Positions 1 to 6,674 of a stretch of 8,856 bases of DNA are shown here, piece after piece; position 1 is the first letter of the stretch, and every line of letters begins with the position of its first letter. The stretch is taken from contig NZ_JASLAW010000040.1 of assembly GCF_030147005.1 (NCBI RefSeq), positions 1 to 8,856 on the forward strand, written 5' to 3'. This DNA comes from Pseudomonas sp. (GTDB taxonomy: Bacteria > Pseudomonadota > Gammaproteobacteria > Pseudomonadales > Pseudomonadaceae). The notes below the pieces were generated by a model, which was not told the origin of the DNA, searched no databases, and saw only the letters and a program-made list of their open reading frames with translations. A program made the position numbers and the translations under genes.

Positions 1-94
1 CTGTGGCGAGGGAGCTTGCTCCCGTTGGGGCGCGAAGCGGCCCCAAAAATGGGACTGCTACGCAGTCCAGCGGGAGCAAGCTCCCTCGCCACAG
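1..94. repeat. REP doublet (REPIN), left copy
   Basis: Bases 1-24 (CTGTGGCGAGGGAGC...) are a perfect 24-bp inverted repeat of bases 71-94. This is the layout of a REPIN, two REP sequences in opposite orientation. Inside lie two more hairpins. Bases 27-44 pair GGGG with CCCC and CGC with GCG around a GAA loop, with one bulged G. Bases 52-68 pair GGACTGC with GCAGTCC around TAC. A single strand could therefore fold into a closed stem with two side hairpins. REPINs are non-autonomous and are thought to be copied by a RAYT transposase encoded elsewhere; none is in this window. The window starts exactly at the outer edge of the stem, so what lies to the left is unknown. Confidence 0.9.
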
Positions 95-135
95 GGACCG
101 GTTCTGTCTTAACTGACTGGCATTAGGGCAAGCCC
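14..135 (+). repeat. Left arm of 122-bp inverted repeat flanking the kdp locus
   Basis: Each base n from 14 to 135 matches the complement of base 8870-n, without indels. The only mismatch is at 95 (G here, T in the reverse complement of the right arm, position 8775). The arm covers most of the left REPIN and a further tail (95-135) containing GGTTCTGTCTTAACTGACTG and GCATTAGGGCAAGCCC. The match stops after GGGCAAGCCC. The tail lies outside the REP palindrome, so the duplicated unit is larger than a plain REPIN. There is no open reading frame in the arm. Confidence 0.95.
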
Positions 136-147
136 GGCTCCTGCAAG
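121..147. repeat. REP-like fragment of another family
   Basis: Around bases 125-145 the sequence GGGCAAGCCCGGCTCCTGCA resembles one half of a second Pseudomonas REP type (reverse complement: TGCAGGAGCCGGGCTTGCCC), centred on the palindrome GGGCAAGCCC apart from its two central bases. The inverted-repeat arm ends inside this fragment at 135. Assigned by resemblance only. Confidence 0.5.
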
Positions 148-180
148 GGAATGACATGTTGGTCGGCTGTCGGGCCGCCC

Positions 181-209
181 TTCGCAGGCGAGCCAGCTTT
201 GACATTTCA
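181..209. repeat. Degenerate REP-like remnant
   Basis: The stretch TTCGCAGGCGAGCCAGCTTT followed by GACATTTCA resembles the half-site of a Pseudomonas REP family with the core TTCGCAGGCAAGCCAGC. No inverted partner is visible nearby, so this would be a decayed singlet. The rest of 136-250 shows no gene or other recognisable signal. Confidence 0.4.
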
Positions 210-254
210 GTACGCGGGGCAGCCGTCAGCCAAGTGTCGACGGCCCGGCACCCA

Positions 255-278
255 CGGGAGCAAGCTCCCTCGCCACAG
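255..278. repeat. Single REP element downstream of kdpE
   Basis: Bases 255-278 (CGGGAGCAAGCTCCCTCGCC followed by ACAG) are identical to the REP half-site at 71-94. The core GGGAGCAAGCTCCC is a near-perfect palindrome with 6-bp arms. The element lies 34 bp past the kdpE stop codon in the direction of transcription, so in mRNA it would form a hairpin. It could protect the 3' end or attenuate transcription. No U-tract follows, so I do not call it an intrinsic terminator. Confidence 0.85.
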
Positions 279-312
279 GTTCGATGTGGTATAGGGCGTT
301 GGCGTTAACAAT

Positions 313-1002
313 CTAGGCATCCAGCAACCGATACCCCACGCCCGCCTCGGTCACGATAAACCTTGGCTGCGTCGGGTCATCCGCCAGCTTCTGGCGCAAA
401 TGGCCCACCACAATGCGCAGGTAATGGCTGTCTTCGGTGTGGGTCGGCCCCCAGATATCCTTGAGCAATTGTTGCTGGGTAATCACCCGCCCCGGATGCC
501 GCGCCAACTGCGCGAGCACTGCGTATTCTTTACGCGTCAGTGCCACTTCGGCGCCGTCGAGCAGGACGCGGCGGTAGGCCAGGTCCACCGTCAGCGGGCC
601 GAAATTCAAAGCGGCCTCCTGAGCCTCCCCCGCCGGTGCCTGACGCAACAGCGCACGCACGCGGGCGAGAAACTCCTGGATGCCGAAGGGCTTGGTCACG
701 TAATCGTTGGCGCCACCGTCGAGGGCTTCGACCTTCTGCCCTTCGCTGGCCCGCACCGACAGCACCAATACCGGCACCGTCGACCATTCACGAAACTCGC
801 GCAGCACTTGCTGGCCGTCCATATCGGGCAAGCCCAGGTCAAGCACGAGCAAATCAGGTTTGCTCAATGCCGCTTGGGCGAGGCCTTCATTGCCGGTCCC
901 GGCTTCAATCACCTTATAGCCTTGGGAGGCCAGGCTGATGCGCAGGAATTTGCGGATCTGCGGTTCGTCATCAATGACTAGAATCGTCGCGGTCTGGCTC
1001 AT
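313..1002 (-). CDS. kdpE: KdpE, OmpR-family response regulator of the kdp operon
   Basis: KdpE is the cytoplasmic DNA-binding response regulator that KdpD phosphorylates under K+ limitation, and it activates kdpFABC. The protein has 229 aa, close to the usual 225-230. Residues 1-120 form a receiver domain with acidic pocket D11/D12, phospho-acceptor D55 (in LVLDLGLPDMDG), switch residue S82 and invariant K104 (in VTKPF). Residues 133-227 form the winged-helix domain, ending EAGVGYRLLDA. The ATG at 1002 is chosen over an upstream in-frame TTG at 1011 because MSQTATILVIDDEP is the normal receiver start; the ribosome-binding site is weak (GGA, 4 bases upstream). The gene lies 213 bases after the kdpD stop, separated by a REP doublet, whereas kdpD and kdpE are often overlapping or closely spaced. 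KdpD upstream and kdpFABC beyond it make the assignment secure. Confidence 0.97.
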   Translation of the reverse strand: MSQTATILVIDDEPQIRKFLRISLASQGYKVIEAGTGNEGLAQAALSKPDLLVLDLGLPDMDGQQVLREFREWSTVPVLVLSVRASEGQKVEALDGGANDYVTKPFGIQEFLARVRALLRQAPAGEAQEAALNFGPLTVDLAYRRVLLDGAEVALTRKEYAVLAQLARHPGRVITQQQLLKDIWGPTHTEDSHYLRIVVGHLRQKLADDPTQPRFIVTEAGVGYRLLDA

Positions 1003-1036
1003 GGTGTCCAATCAAAATCCATTAAAAACAAACCAT

Positions 1037-1053
1037 TGTAGGAGCGAGCTTGT
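1037..1053. repeat. Partial REP fragment abutting the kdpD/kdpE REPIN
   Basis: TGTAGGAGCGAGCTTG looks like the first half of a different Pseudomonas REP family (TGTAGGAGCGAGCTTGCTCG type). It breaks off and runs directly into the first arm of the larger doublet starting near 1056, which suggests one REP inserted into, or recombined with, another. Assigned by resemblance only. Confidence 0.5.
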
Positions 1054-1055
1054 TA

Positions 1056-1187
1056 TGGCGAGGGAGCTTGCTCCCGCTGGAGTGCGAAGCGCTCCCCAAA
1101 CAGGTCAGGCGGGTGCACCTGACGCATCTCGATCGGATGGTTTTGGGGCTGCTGCGCAGCCCTGCGGGAGCAAGCTCCCTCGCCACA
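1056..1187. repeat. REP doublet (REPIN) between kdpD and kdpE
   Basis: Arms at 1056-1079 (TGGCGAGGGAGCTTGCTCCC...) and 1164-1187 (GCGGGAGCAAGCTCCCTCGC...) are inverted copies of the same REP core as in the flanking repeats. Inside are the hairpins GGAGTGCGAAGCGCTCC (about 1079-1095) and GGGCTGCTGCGCAGCCC (about 1146-1162). These are equivalent in place to the two hairpins of the flanking REPINs but differ in sequence. Between them lie roughly 35-40 extra bases not present in the flanking copies, including TCAGGCGGGTGCACCTGA, itself a short inverted repeat. The element fills most of the 213-base gap between the kdpD stop and the kdpE start. Transcribed as part of kdpDE mRNA, it would form a strong structure upstream of kdpE. 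Confidence 0.9.
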
Positions 1188-1215
1188 ACGGGCGTGCGCC
1201 CAAGAAGCCGACGGT

Positions 1216-3867
1216 TCAAAGGTCAGTGTCCAAACTCGGTTGAGAGTGTAACGGCAGAAACAAGGTAATACAGGTGCCCCGCCCTTCAATACCGTCGGCC
1301 ACGCTGATGTGCCCACCGTGCGCGCCGACCATTCCCTGGCAGATCGCCAGTCCAAGGCCAGTGCCCTGCCCGCCCCGATCACCGCGCGCTGCGGTGTAGA
1401 ACATATCGAAGATCTTTGCGCGTTCGTCTTCCGGAATGCCTGGCCCTTCATCGGCCACGGCAAAAAACAACTGGTGATCCACCACACCGGCGCTCAACTG
1501 CAAACGGCCCTGGGGCGGCGAAAAGCGCGCAGCGTTTTCCATTACATTGACCAAGGCCTGCTCGATCAATGCCGCATGCACGTAAAGCAACGGCAGCTCA
1601 GGCGGCACATCGGTGTTCACCTGCAACGGTGCCAGCACCGCGCGCAATCGGCCAAGGGCGCTGCCGACGATATCCCCCGGCGATACCCAATCGCGCGCCA
1701 GCTTCAGCGCGCCGTGCCCCAGGCGGGTCATGTCCAGCAGGTTCTGGATATAACGGTCGAGGCGCTCGGCTTCATCGCGGGTGCCTTCAAGCAATTCGCG
1801 ACGATCCTCCAAAGGGATCGCCTCCCCCAGCGCCAACAGGCTGTCGATACTGCCGCGCATGGAGGTCAGCGGCGTGCGCAAATCGTGGGATACGGAGGCG
1901 AGCAAGGCGCTGCGCAGCTGTTCGGTTTCGCCGTGCAAACGTGCGGACTCCAACTCCTGCGCCAGCTGCGCACGGGCCAGCGCCTGGGCCAACGGCTGGC
2001 TCAGGGCCGTGAGCAGACGACGGCGTTGGCCGCTCAGTTCCATGCCGGCTTTCGCGCTGACGCCCAGCAAACCGAGCGGGCCTTCTTCACCCGACAACGG
2101 CCACCACCACCAGCGTCCAAAAGGCAAGGTGCCGGTGCCCATGCCAGCCGGTTGGTCATGCTGCCAGGCCCAGTCGGCGGCGGCACGTTCGGCCTCGGTG
2201 AGGGTCAGCGGGCCGCCGGTCTCGATCGTCCAACCGCCCTGGCCATCGCGATTGACCAGGCATAAATCCAGGTCATTCCAGCCTTGCAAGTGATGCGCCG
2301 CCGCACTGATCACCGCCTGGCGATCCGTGGCGGCGGTGAGCTTGCGTGACAGGTCGAGCAGCTCGCTGGTTTCTTCCTGAGTATCGCGCAGCGCCTGTAA
2401 CTGCCGACGTTGGCGCGCGGCCAGATTGCCGGTAAGCGCCGCCATCAACAGGAAGAACAACAGGGTGAGGACATCCTCTTCGCGCTGAATGGAGAAGGAG
2501 AAGTTCGGCGGGATAAACAGAAAGTCGTAGGTCATGAACGATAACCCCGCACACACCAGCGAAGGCCCCAGGCTGCTGCGCACCGCCACCAGCAGCACCG
2601 CCGCGAGAAACACCAGCGAGATATTCGGCAACGGCAATACGCTGGACACACCCCAGGCCAATCCGGCCGCGACAACGGTCGCCACCACGGCCAGGGCGTA
2701 GTCGAACCACCGCAGCCCACGCACATCCGGCAAGCGCGGCGATGCAGGAATATCGTCGCTGTCGAGCACGTTGATTTCCAGGCCCCGCGCAGTGCGCAGC
2801 AAACGTGCGGCGAGGCCGCCGCCGAACAACCGTCGACGCCAGCGCATGCGCGATTGCCCTACCAGTACCAGACTGGCGCGGCGTTCGGCGGCATGCTCGA
2901 TCAACGTCTTGGCCACCTCGCCCGCCCGCAGTAACACCACCTCACCGCCCAAGCGTTCAGCCAGTTGCTGGGCATTTTGCAGGCGCAGCCGTGACTGTTC
3001 ATCCCGCGCACGGCCGTTGTCGATATGCACCAGGCTCCAGGGCAAATGCCGACGCTGCGCGACCCGGCTGGCATGGCGCACCAGACGTTCGGCGTGTGCG
3101 TCACCATCGACCCCCACCAGCAGACGCCCACGCACCGCGGGCGCAGCTTGGCCGAGTTGGCGGTAACCCTGGGCCAGATCGTCGTCGACGTGGGCGGCAG
3201 CGGTCTGCATGGCCAGCTCGCGCAGGGCCATCAGGTTGGTCTGAGTGAAAAACGCATCAATGGCCGCACGCGCCTGTTCCGGCACATACACCTTGCCGTC
3301 GCGCAGGCGCTCCAGCAATTCGCGGGACGGCAGGTCGATCAGCAGCAGCTCGTCGGCCTCCTGCAGCACCCAGTCCGGCAGGGTTTCACGCACCTGCACA
3401 CCGGTGATGCCACGCACCTGGTCATTGAGACTTTCCAGGTGCTGGACGTTAACCGTGGTGAACACGTTGATGCCGGCCGCGAGCAATTCCTGAATGTCCT
3501 GCCAGCGTTTTTCATGACGGCTGCCGGGGGCATTGCTATGGGCCAGTTCGTCGACCAGCACCAGCTTGGGCTTGGCGGCGAGCAGGCCGTCGAGGTCCAT
3601 TTCTTCAAGCATCACGCCACGGTATTCGCTGCGCAACAGCGGTTGTTGCGGCAGGCCGCTGAGCAAGGCTTCAGTCTCGGCGCGGCCATGGGTTTCGACC
3701 ACGCCGGCGATCAGCCCCACGCCCTGGCGCAGTTGCGCATGGGCAGCCTGAAGCATGGCGTAGGTCTTGCCTACGCCCGGCGCGGCGCCGAGGAAAACTT
3801 TGAGCCGGCCACGGCCGTTGCGGGGCAAGTCGGCTAGCAGGGCATCGGCGCGGCCGGAGTCGCTCAT
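1216..3867 (-). CDS. kdpD: KdpD, K+-responsive sensor histidine kinase
   Basis: KdpD is the inner-membrane sensor kinase that phosphorylates KdpE when K+ is low. The 883-aa protein is full length for the family. The N-terminal KdpD domain (about 20-230) has Walker A GAAPGVGKT (27-35) and Walker B KLVLVDELAH (101-110). A universal-stress-protein-like domain follows (about 247-370), then a membrane block of about four helices (388-480, DUF4118 type), a GAF-like region (about 500-625) and the kinase core. The H-box SVSHDLRTPL contains the phospho-acceptor H661; the N-box (ENAARFSP) has N778; the ATP-lid motifs are DEGPGIP (806-812) and GTGLGLAI (835-842). A run of four tryptophans (586-589, four TGG codons) sits in the GAF-like region. 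The ATG at 3867 has AAGGA about 10 bases upstream and gives the expected distance to Walker A. The gene lies 146 bases after kdpC, across a REP doublet, so it may depend on read-through or its own promoter. Confidence 0.98.
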   Translation of the reverse strand: MSDSGRADALLADLPRNGRGRLKVFLGAAPGVGKTYAMLQAAHAQLRQGVGLIAGVVETHGRAETEALLSGLPQQPLLRSEYRGVMLEEMDLDGLLAAKPKLVLVDELAHSNAPGSRHEKRWQDIQELLAAGINVFTTVNVQHLESLNDQVRGITGVQVRETLPDWVLQEADELLLIDLPSRELLERLRDGKVYVPEQARAAIDAFFTQTNLMALRELAMQTAAAHVDDDLAQGYRQLGQAAPAVRGRLLVGVDGDAHAERLVRHASRVAQRRHLPWSLVHIDNGRARDEQSRLRLQNAQQLAERLGGEVVLLRAGEVAKTLIEHAAERRASLVLVGQSRMRWRRRLFGGGLAARLLRTARGLEINVLDSDDIPASPRLPDVRGLRWFDYALAVVATVVAAGLAWGVSSVLPLPNISLVFLAAVLLVAVRSSLGPSLVCAGLSFMTYDFLFIPPNFSFSIQREEDVLTLLFFLLMAALTGNLAARQRRQLQALRDTQEETSELLDLSRKLTAATDRQAVISAAAHHLQGWNDLDLCLVNRDGQGGWTIETGGPLTLTEAERAAADWAWQHDQPAGMGTGTLPFGRWWWWPLSGEEGPLGLLGVSAKAGMELSGQRRRLLTALSQPLAQALARAQLAQELESARLHGETEQLRSALLASVSHDLRTPLTSMRGSIDSLLALGEAIPLEDRRELLEGTRDEAERLDRYIQNLLDMTRLGHGALKLARDWVSPGDIVGSALGRLRAVLAPLQVNTDVPPELPLLYVHAALIEQALVNVMENAARFSPPQGRLQLSAGVVDHQLFFAVADEGPGIPEDERAKIFDMFYTAARGDRGGQGTGLGLAICQGMVGAHGGHISVADGIEGRGTCITLFLPLHSQPSLDTDL

Positions 3868-3922
3868 GCGGGCAGTATCCTTAAGCTTTGTATGTGATCA
3901 GGGTCAATGGAGATCAAATGCA

Positions 3923-4008
3923 GGAGCGGGCTTGCTCGCGAAAACGCTGTGTCAGTCGACGGATATGTCGGCTGAGCCCGCGCGTTCGCGAGCAAGCCCG
4001 CGCCCACA
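3923..4008. repeat. REP doublet of a second family between kdpC and kdpD
   Basis: Bases 3923-3942 (GGAGCGGGCTTGCTCGCGAA) are inverted at 3985-4008 (TTCGCGAGCAAGCCCGC...), with a 2-base interruption in the second arm. This is the common Pseudomonas GGAGCGGGCTTGCTCGCG REP family, distinct from the GGCGAGGGAGC family elsewhere in the window. The element begins only 5 bases beyond the kdpC stop, so in mRNA it would form a hairpin directly at the 3' end of kdpFABC. It could stabilise that transcript or reduce transcription into kdpD. Bases 3868-3922, between it and kdpD, hold no clear element apart from a weak promoter-like stretch. Confidence 0.9.
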
Positions 4009-4013
4009 GGGGC

Positions 4014-4559
4014 TCAGAGTTTTTCCAGGGCCATGTTCAGTGCCAGTACGTTGACTACAGGCGGCCCAACCAAAGGGCGTTCGATGTGTTCATCCAGCAA
4101 CCGCTGCAAGGTCGACACCGGCACATTCCGCGCTGCCGCCACTCGCGCCAGTTGATAGGCAATCGCCTGCGGTGGCAAGTGTGGATCAAGCCCGCTGCCC
4201 GAAGTCGTCAACGAGGCCAACGGTACCGGCCCCTGGCCAGGCACCCGTTGTTTATTTGCGTCATCGAAGATACGCGTCGCCAGCGCCGGGTTGCTCGGGC
4301 TCAGGTTGCTGGCACTGCTGGAGACCGTCGCGAACGCCCCGGCCGAGGGACGTGGATGGAACCAGCCGTCACCGCTGAAATCCTGGGCGATCAGGCTGGA
4401 GCCGCGCACCTTGCCACTGGCGTCGCGCACCAGACTGCCGTTGGCCTGGTCCGCAAAGGCCACTTGCGCGACGCCGGTCACCACCAGCGGATAGGCGACG
4501 CCAGTGATCAGGGTCATGAGCACCAGCAGGCTCAGGGCCGGGCGAATTATGTTAGTCAT
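4014..4559 (-). CDS. kdpC: KdpC, small subunit of the K+-transporting ATPase
   Basis: KdpC is the single-span membrane subunit of KdpFABC. It is needed for complex assembly and is thought to help nucleotide binding or stabilise the pump. The 181-aa protein has one N-terminal membrane helix (about 8-30) followed by a periplasmic domain. It carries the family signatures in order: GSSLIAQ (53-59), WFHPRPSA (66-73), SASNLSPSNP (82-91) and TTSGSGLDPHLPP (118-130). The ATG at 4559 is chosen because TGAGGA lies 7-8 bases upstream. A longer in-frame reading from GTG at 4586 would add MARFSEDLT, which lacks family similarity and overlaps the ribosome-binding site. The gap to kdpB is 40 bases. A REP doublet starts 5 bases past the stop codon. 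Confidence 0.97.
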   Translation of the reverse strand: MTNIIRPALSLLVLMTLITGVAYPLVVTGVAQVAFADQANGSLVRDASGKVRGSSLIAQDFSGDGWFHPRPSAGAFATVSSSASNLSPSNPALATRIFDDANKQRVPGQGPVPLASLTTSGSGLDPHLPPQAIAYQLARVAAARNVPVSTLQRLLDEHIERPLVGPPVVNVLALNMALEKL

Positions 4560-4599
4560 CGTCAAATCCTCACTAAATCGGGCCACAAAAGCCGCAGGG

Positions 4600-6657
4600 T
4601 TACACCAGGTGCAGCGCCGTCAGCAGCATGTCGATCGCCTTGATGCCCACAAATGGCACCAGAAGCCCACCCAGGCCGTAGATCAGCAGGTTGCGGCGCA
4701 ACAATGCCGCCGCACTCGCGGCCTGCACCCGCACACCGCGCAAGGCCAGGGGAATCAGCACCACGATGATCAGCGCGTTGAACACGATGGCCGAAAGGAT
4801 CGCGCTCTGCGGGCTCTGCAAGTGCATGACGTTGAGCACGCCCAATTGCGGATAAATCGAGGCAAACAGCGCCGGCAGGATCGCGAAGTACTTGGCCACA
4901 TCGTTGGCGATGGAAAAGGTGGTCAGCGCGCCCCGAGTCACCAGCAGCTCCTTGCCGATCTGTACCACGTCCAGCAGCTTGGTCGGATCGCTGTCGAGGT
5001 CGACCATGTTGGCGGCTTCACGCGCAGCCTGGGTGCCATCGTTCATCGCCATGCCGACATCGGCCTGGGCCAGTGCCGGCGCGTCGTTGGCGCCGTCGCC
5101 GCACATGGCGACCAGGCGGCCATCGTTCTGTTCATGGCGGATACGCGCGAGTTTCTTCTCAGGCGTGGCTTCAGCCAGTACGTCATCCACACCCGCTTCA
5201 GCGGCAATCGCAGCGGCGGTCAGCGGGTTGTCGCCGGTGACCATCACCGTACGAATCCCGAGTTTGCGCAACTCGGCGAAACGCTCGCGGATACCGGGCT
5301 TGACCACATCTTTCAGATGGATCGCACCAAGCAATCTGCCATCGGCGCACACCAGTAACGGCGTGCCGCCACTCTGGGCGATCTTGTCGATTTCCCGCGA
5401 CAACGCCGGCAGCAGATCGCCGCGTTGCTGGCCGATAAACGCCAGCAGCGAATCCACCGCGCCCTTGCGGAACACGCGGCCCTGATAGTCGACACCCGAC
5501 AACCGGGTTTCGGCGCTGAAGGGTACGGCGGTCAGTTCATCCGGCGTCGGCTCTGCCTGAGGGTGCAGGGCGCGCAGGTATTCGACGATGGATTTACCTT
5601 CCGCAGTGTCATCCGCCAGGGAGGCGAACAACGCCCCTTCAGCCACTTCCCGGCCGCTGACGCCGGGCGCCGCAACCACTGCCGAGCAACGACGGTTACC
5701 GAAGGTGATCGTGCCGGTCTTGTCCAGCAGCAATACGTGCACATCCCCTGCCGCTTCCACCGCGCGACCGGACTTGGCGATCACGTTGAGACGCACCAGG
5801 CGATCCATGCCGGCAATGCCGATGGCCGACAGCAAGCCGCCGATGGTTGTAGGAATCAGCGTCACCAGCAGTGCGACCAGAAACACCAGGGGCAAGCTGC
5901 CATTGGCGAAGTGGGCGAACGGTTGCAGGGTCACCACCACCAGCAGGAAGATCAGGGTGAGGCCGATTAGCAGGATGTCCAGCGCGACTTCATTGGGAGT
6001 TTTCTGGCGTTTGGCGCCTTCGACCAGGGCGATCATGCGGTCCAGGGTCGACTCGCCGGGGTTGGCGGTGATGCGGATCAGCAGCCAGTCGGACACCAGC
6101 CGTGTGTTGCCGGTGACGGCCGAGCGGTCGCCGCCGGACTCGCGAATCACCGGGGCGGACTCGCCGGTGATCGCCGCTTCGTTGACGGCGGCGATACCTT
6201 CGATCACCTCGCCGTCGCCAGGAATCATTTCGCCCGCCGCGACGCGTACCACATCGCCTTTGCGCAGGCTGGTGGCCTGTACCACCTTGAAGCTGCCGTC
6301 GGCCTCCTTGCGACGTGCGCTCAGGCCTTCACTGCCGGCCTTGAGACTGTCGGCGCGCGCCTTGCCACGGCCTTCGGCCAAGGCTTCAGCGAAGTTGGCG
6401 AACAGCACGGTGAACCACAGCCACACAGCGATTTGCACGGCCACGAAGGTCGGCACGGTGGCGTCGGGCACAAAACACAGCACGGTGGTAAGGATGGCGG
6501 TCAGCTCGACCACCAACATGACCGGAGAGCGCTGCAGTTGGCGTGGGTCCAGCTTGACGAACGCCTGGACCAATGCCGGACGCCACAGAGCAGCGATGGC
6601 GGTTTTGGCGGGCTCCTGAGTGCGCGCAGGGGCAGCATTTTTTACAGACATGTTCAT
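4600..6657 (-). CDS. kdpB: KdpB, catalytic P-type ATPase subunit for K+ import
   Basis: KdpB hydrolyses ATP to drive K+ uptake and is the P-type (type IA) ATPase subunit in the inner membrane. Numbering from the chosen start gives 685 aa, the usual length. Visible motifs are: actuator loop TGES (164-167), whose serine is a known inhibitory phosphorylation site in E. coli; membrane motif PTTIGG (269-274); phosphorylation site DKTGT with D312; nucleotide-domain TGDNP (474-478); hinge GDGANDAP (520-527); and the D586/K589 pair in the IANDVAK helix, matching the coupling D/K pair of E. coli KdpB. Three in-frame ATGs (6663, 6657, 6651) open the frame. I favour 6657 because AAGGG (6666-6670) lies 8 bases upstream, whereas 6663 is only 2 bases from it. 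The gap from the kdpA stop is 17 bases. No motif is degraded. Confidence 0.97.
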   Translation of the reverse strand: MNMSVKNAAPARTQEPAKTAIAALWRPALVQAFVKLDPRQLQRSPVMLVVELTAILTTVLCFVPDATVPTFVAVQIAVWLWFTVLFANFAEALAEGRGKARADSLKAGSEGLSARRKEADGSFKVVQATSLRKGDVVRVAAGEMIPGDGEVIEGIAAVNEAAITGESAPVIRESGGDRSAVTGNTRLVSDWLLIRITANPGESTLDRMIALVEGAKRQKTPNEVALDILLIGLTLIFLLVVVTLQPFAHFANGSLPLVFLVALLVTLIPTTIGGLLSAIGIAGMDRLVRLNVIAKSGRAVEAAGDVHVLLLDKTGTITFGNRRCSAVVAAPGVSGREVAEGALFASLADDTAEGKSIVEYLRALHPQAEPTPDELTAVPFSAETRLSGVDYQGRVFRKGAVDSLLAFIGQQRGDLLPALSREIDKIAQSGGTPLLVCADGRLLGAIHLKDVVKPGIRERFAELRKLGIRTVMVTGDNPLTAAAIAAEAGVDDVLAEATPEKKLARIRHEQNDGRLVAMCGDGANDAPALAQADVGMAMNDGTQAAREAANMVDLDSDPTKLLDVVQIGKELLVTRGALTTFSIANDVAKYFAILPALFASIYPQLGVLNVMHLQSPQSAILSAIVFNALIIVVLIPLALRGVRVQAASAAALLRRNLLIYGLGGLLVPFVGIKAIDMLLTALHLV

Positions 6658-6674
6658 TTTCATATCCCTTCTAC

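Noticed and set aside
255..278. Intrinsic terminator after kdpE
   Set aside because: The hairpin is a REP element and lacks a following U-tract, so termination there is possible but not supported by sequence.
1..1187. CRISPR-like array from recurring palindromes
   Set aside because: The repeats are inverted pairs at irregular distances, with REP cores and no uniform spacers or cas genes.
1309..2265. 318-aa plus-strand open frame opposite kdpD
   Set aside because: It is the antisense shadow of a high-GC gene. Composition is rich in R, A, Q and H with no recognisable domain, and kdpD on the other strand explains the sequence.
3025..3837. 270-aa plus-strand open frame opposite the kdpD N-terminus
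   Set aside because: Mirror of the KdpD coding frame, H/Q-rich, no family resemblance.
4560..4586. Longer KdpC starting at GTG 4586
   Set aside because: The added residues cover the TGAGGA ribosome-binding site of the ATG at 4559, and the shorter protein begins like other KdpC proteins.
5588..6619. 343-aa plus-strand open frame opposite kdpB
   Set aside because: Low-complexity S/T/A/R-rich translation antisense to an intact kdpB; no domain and no convincing ribosome-binding site.
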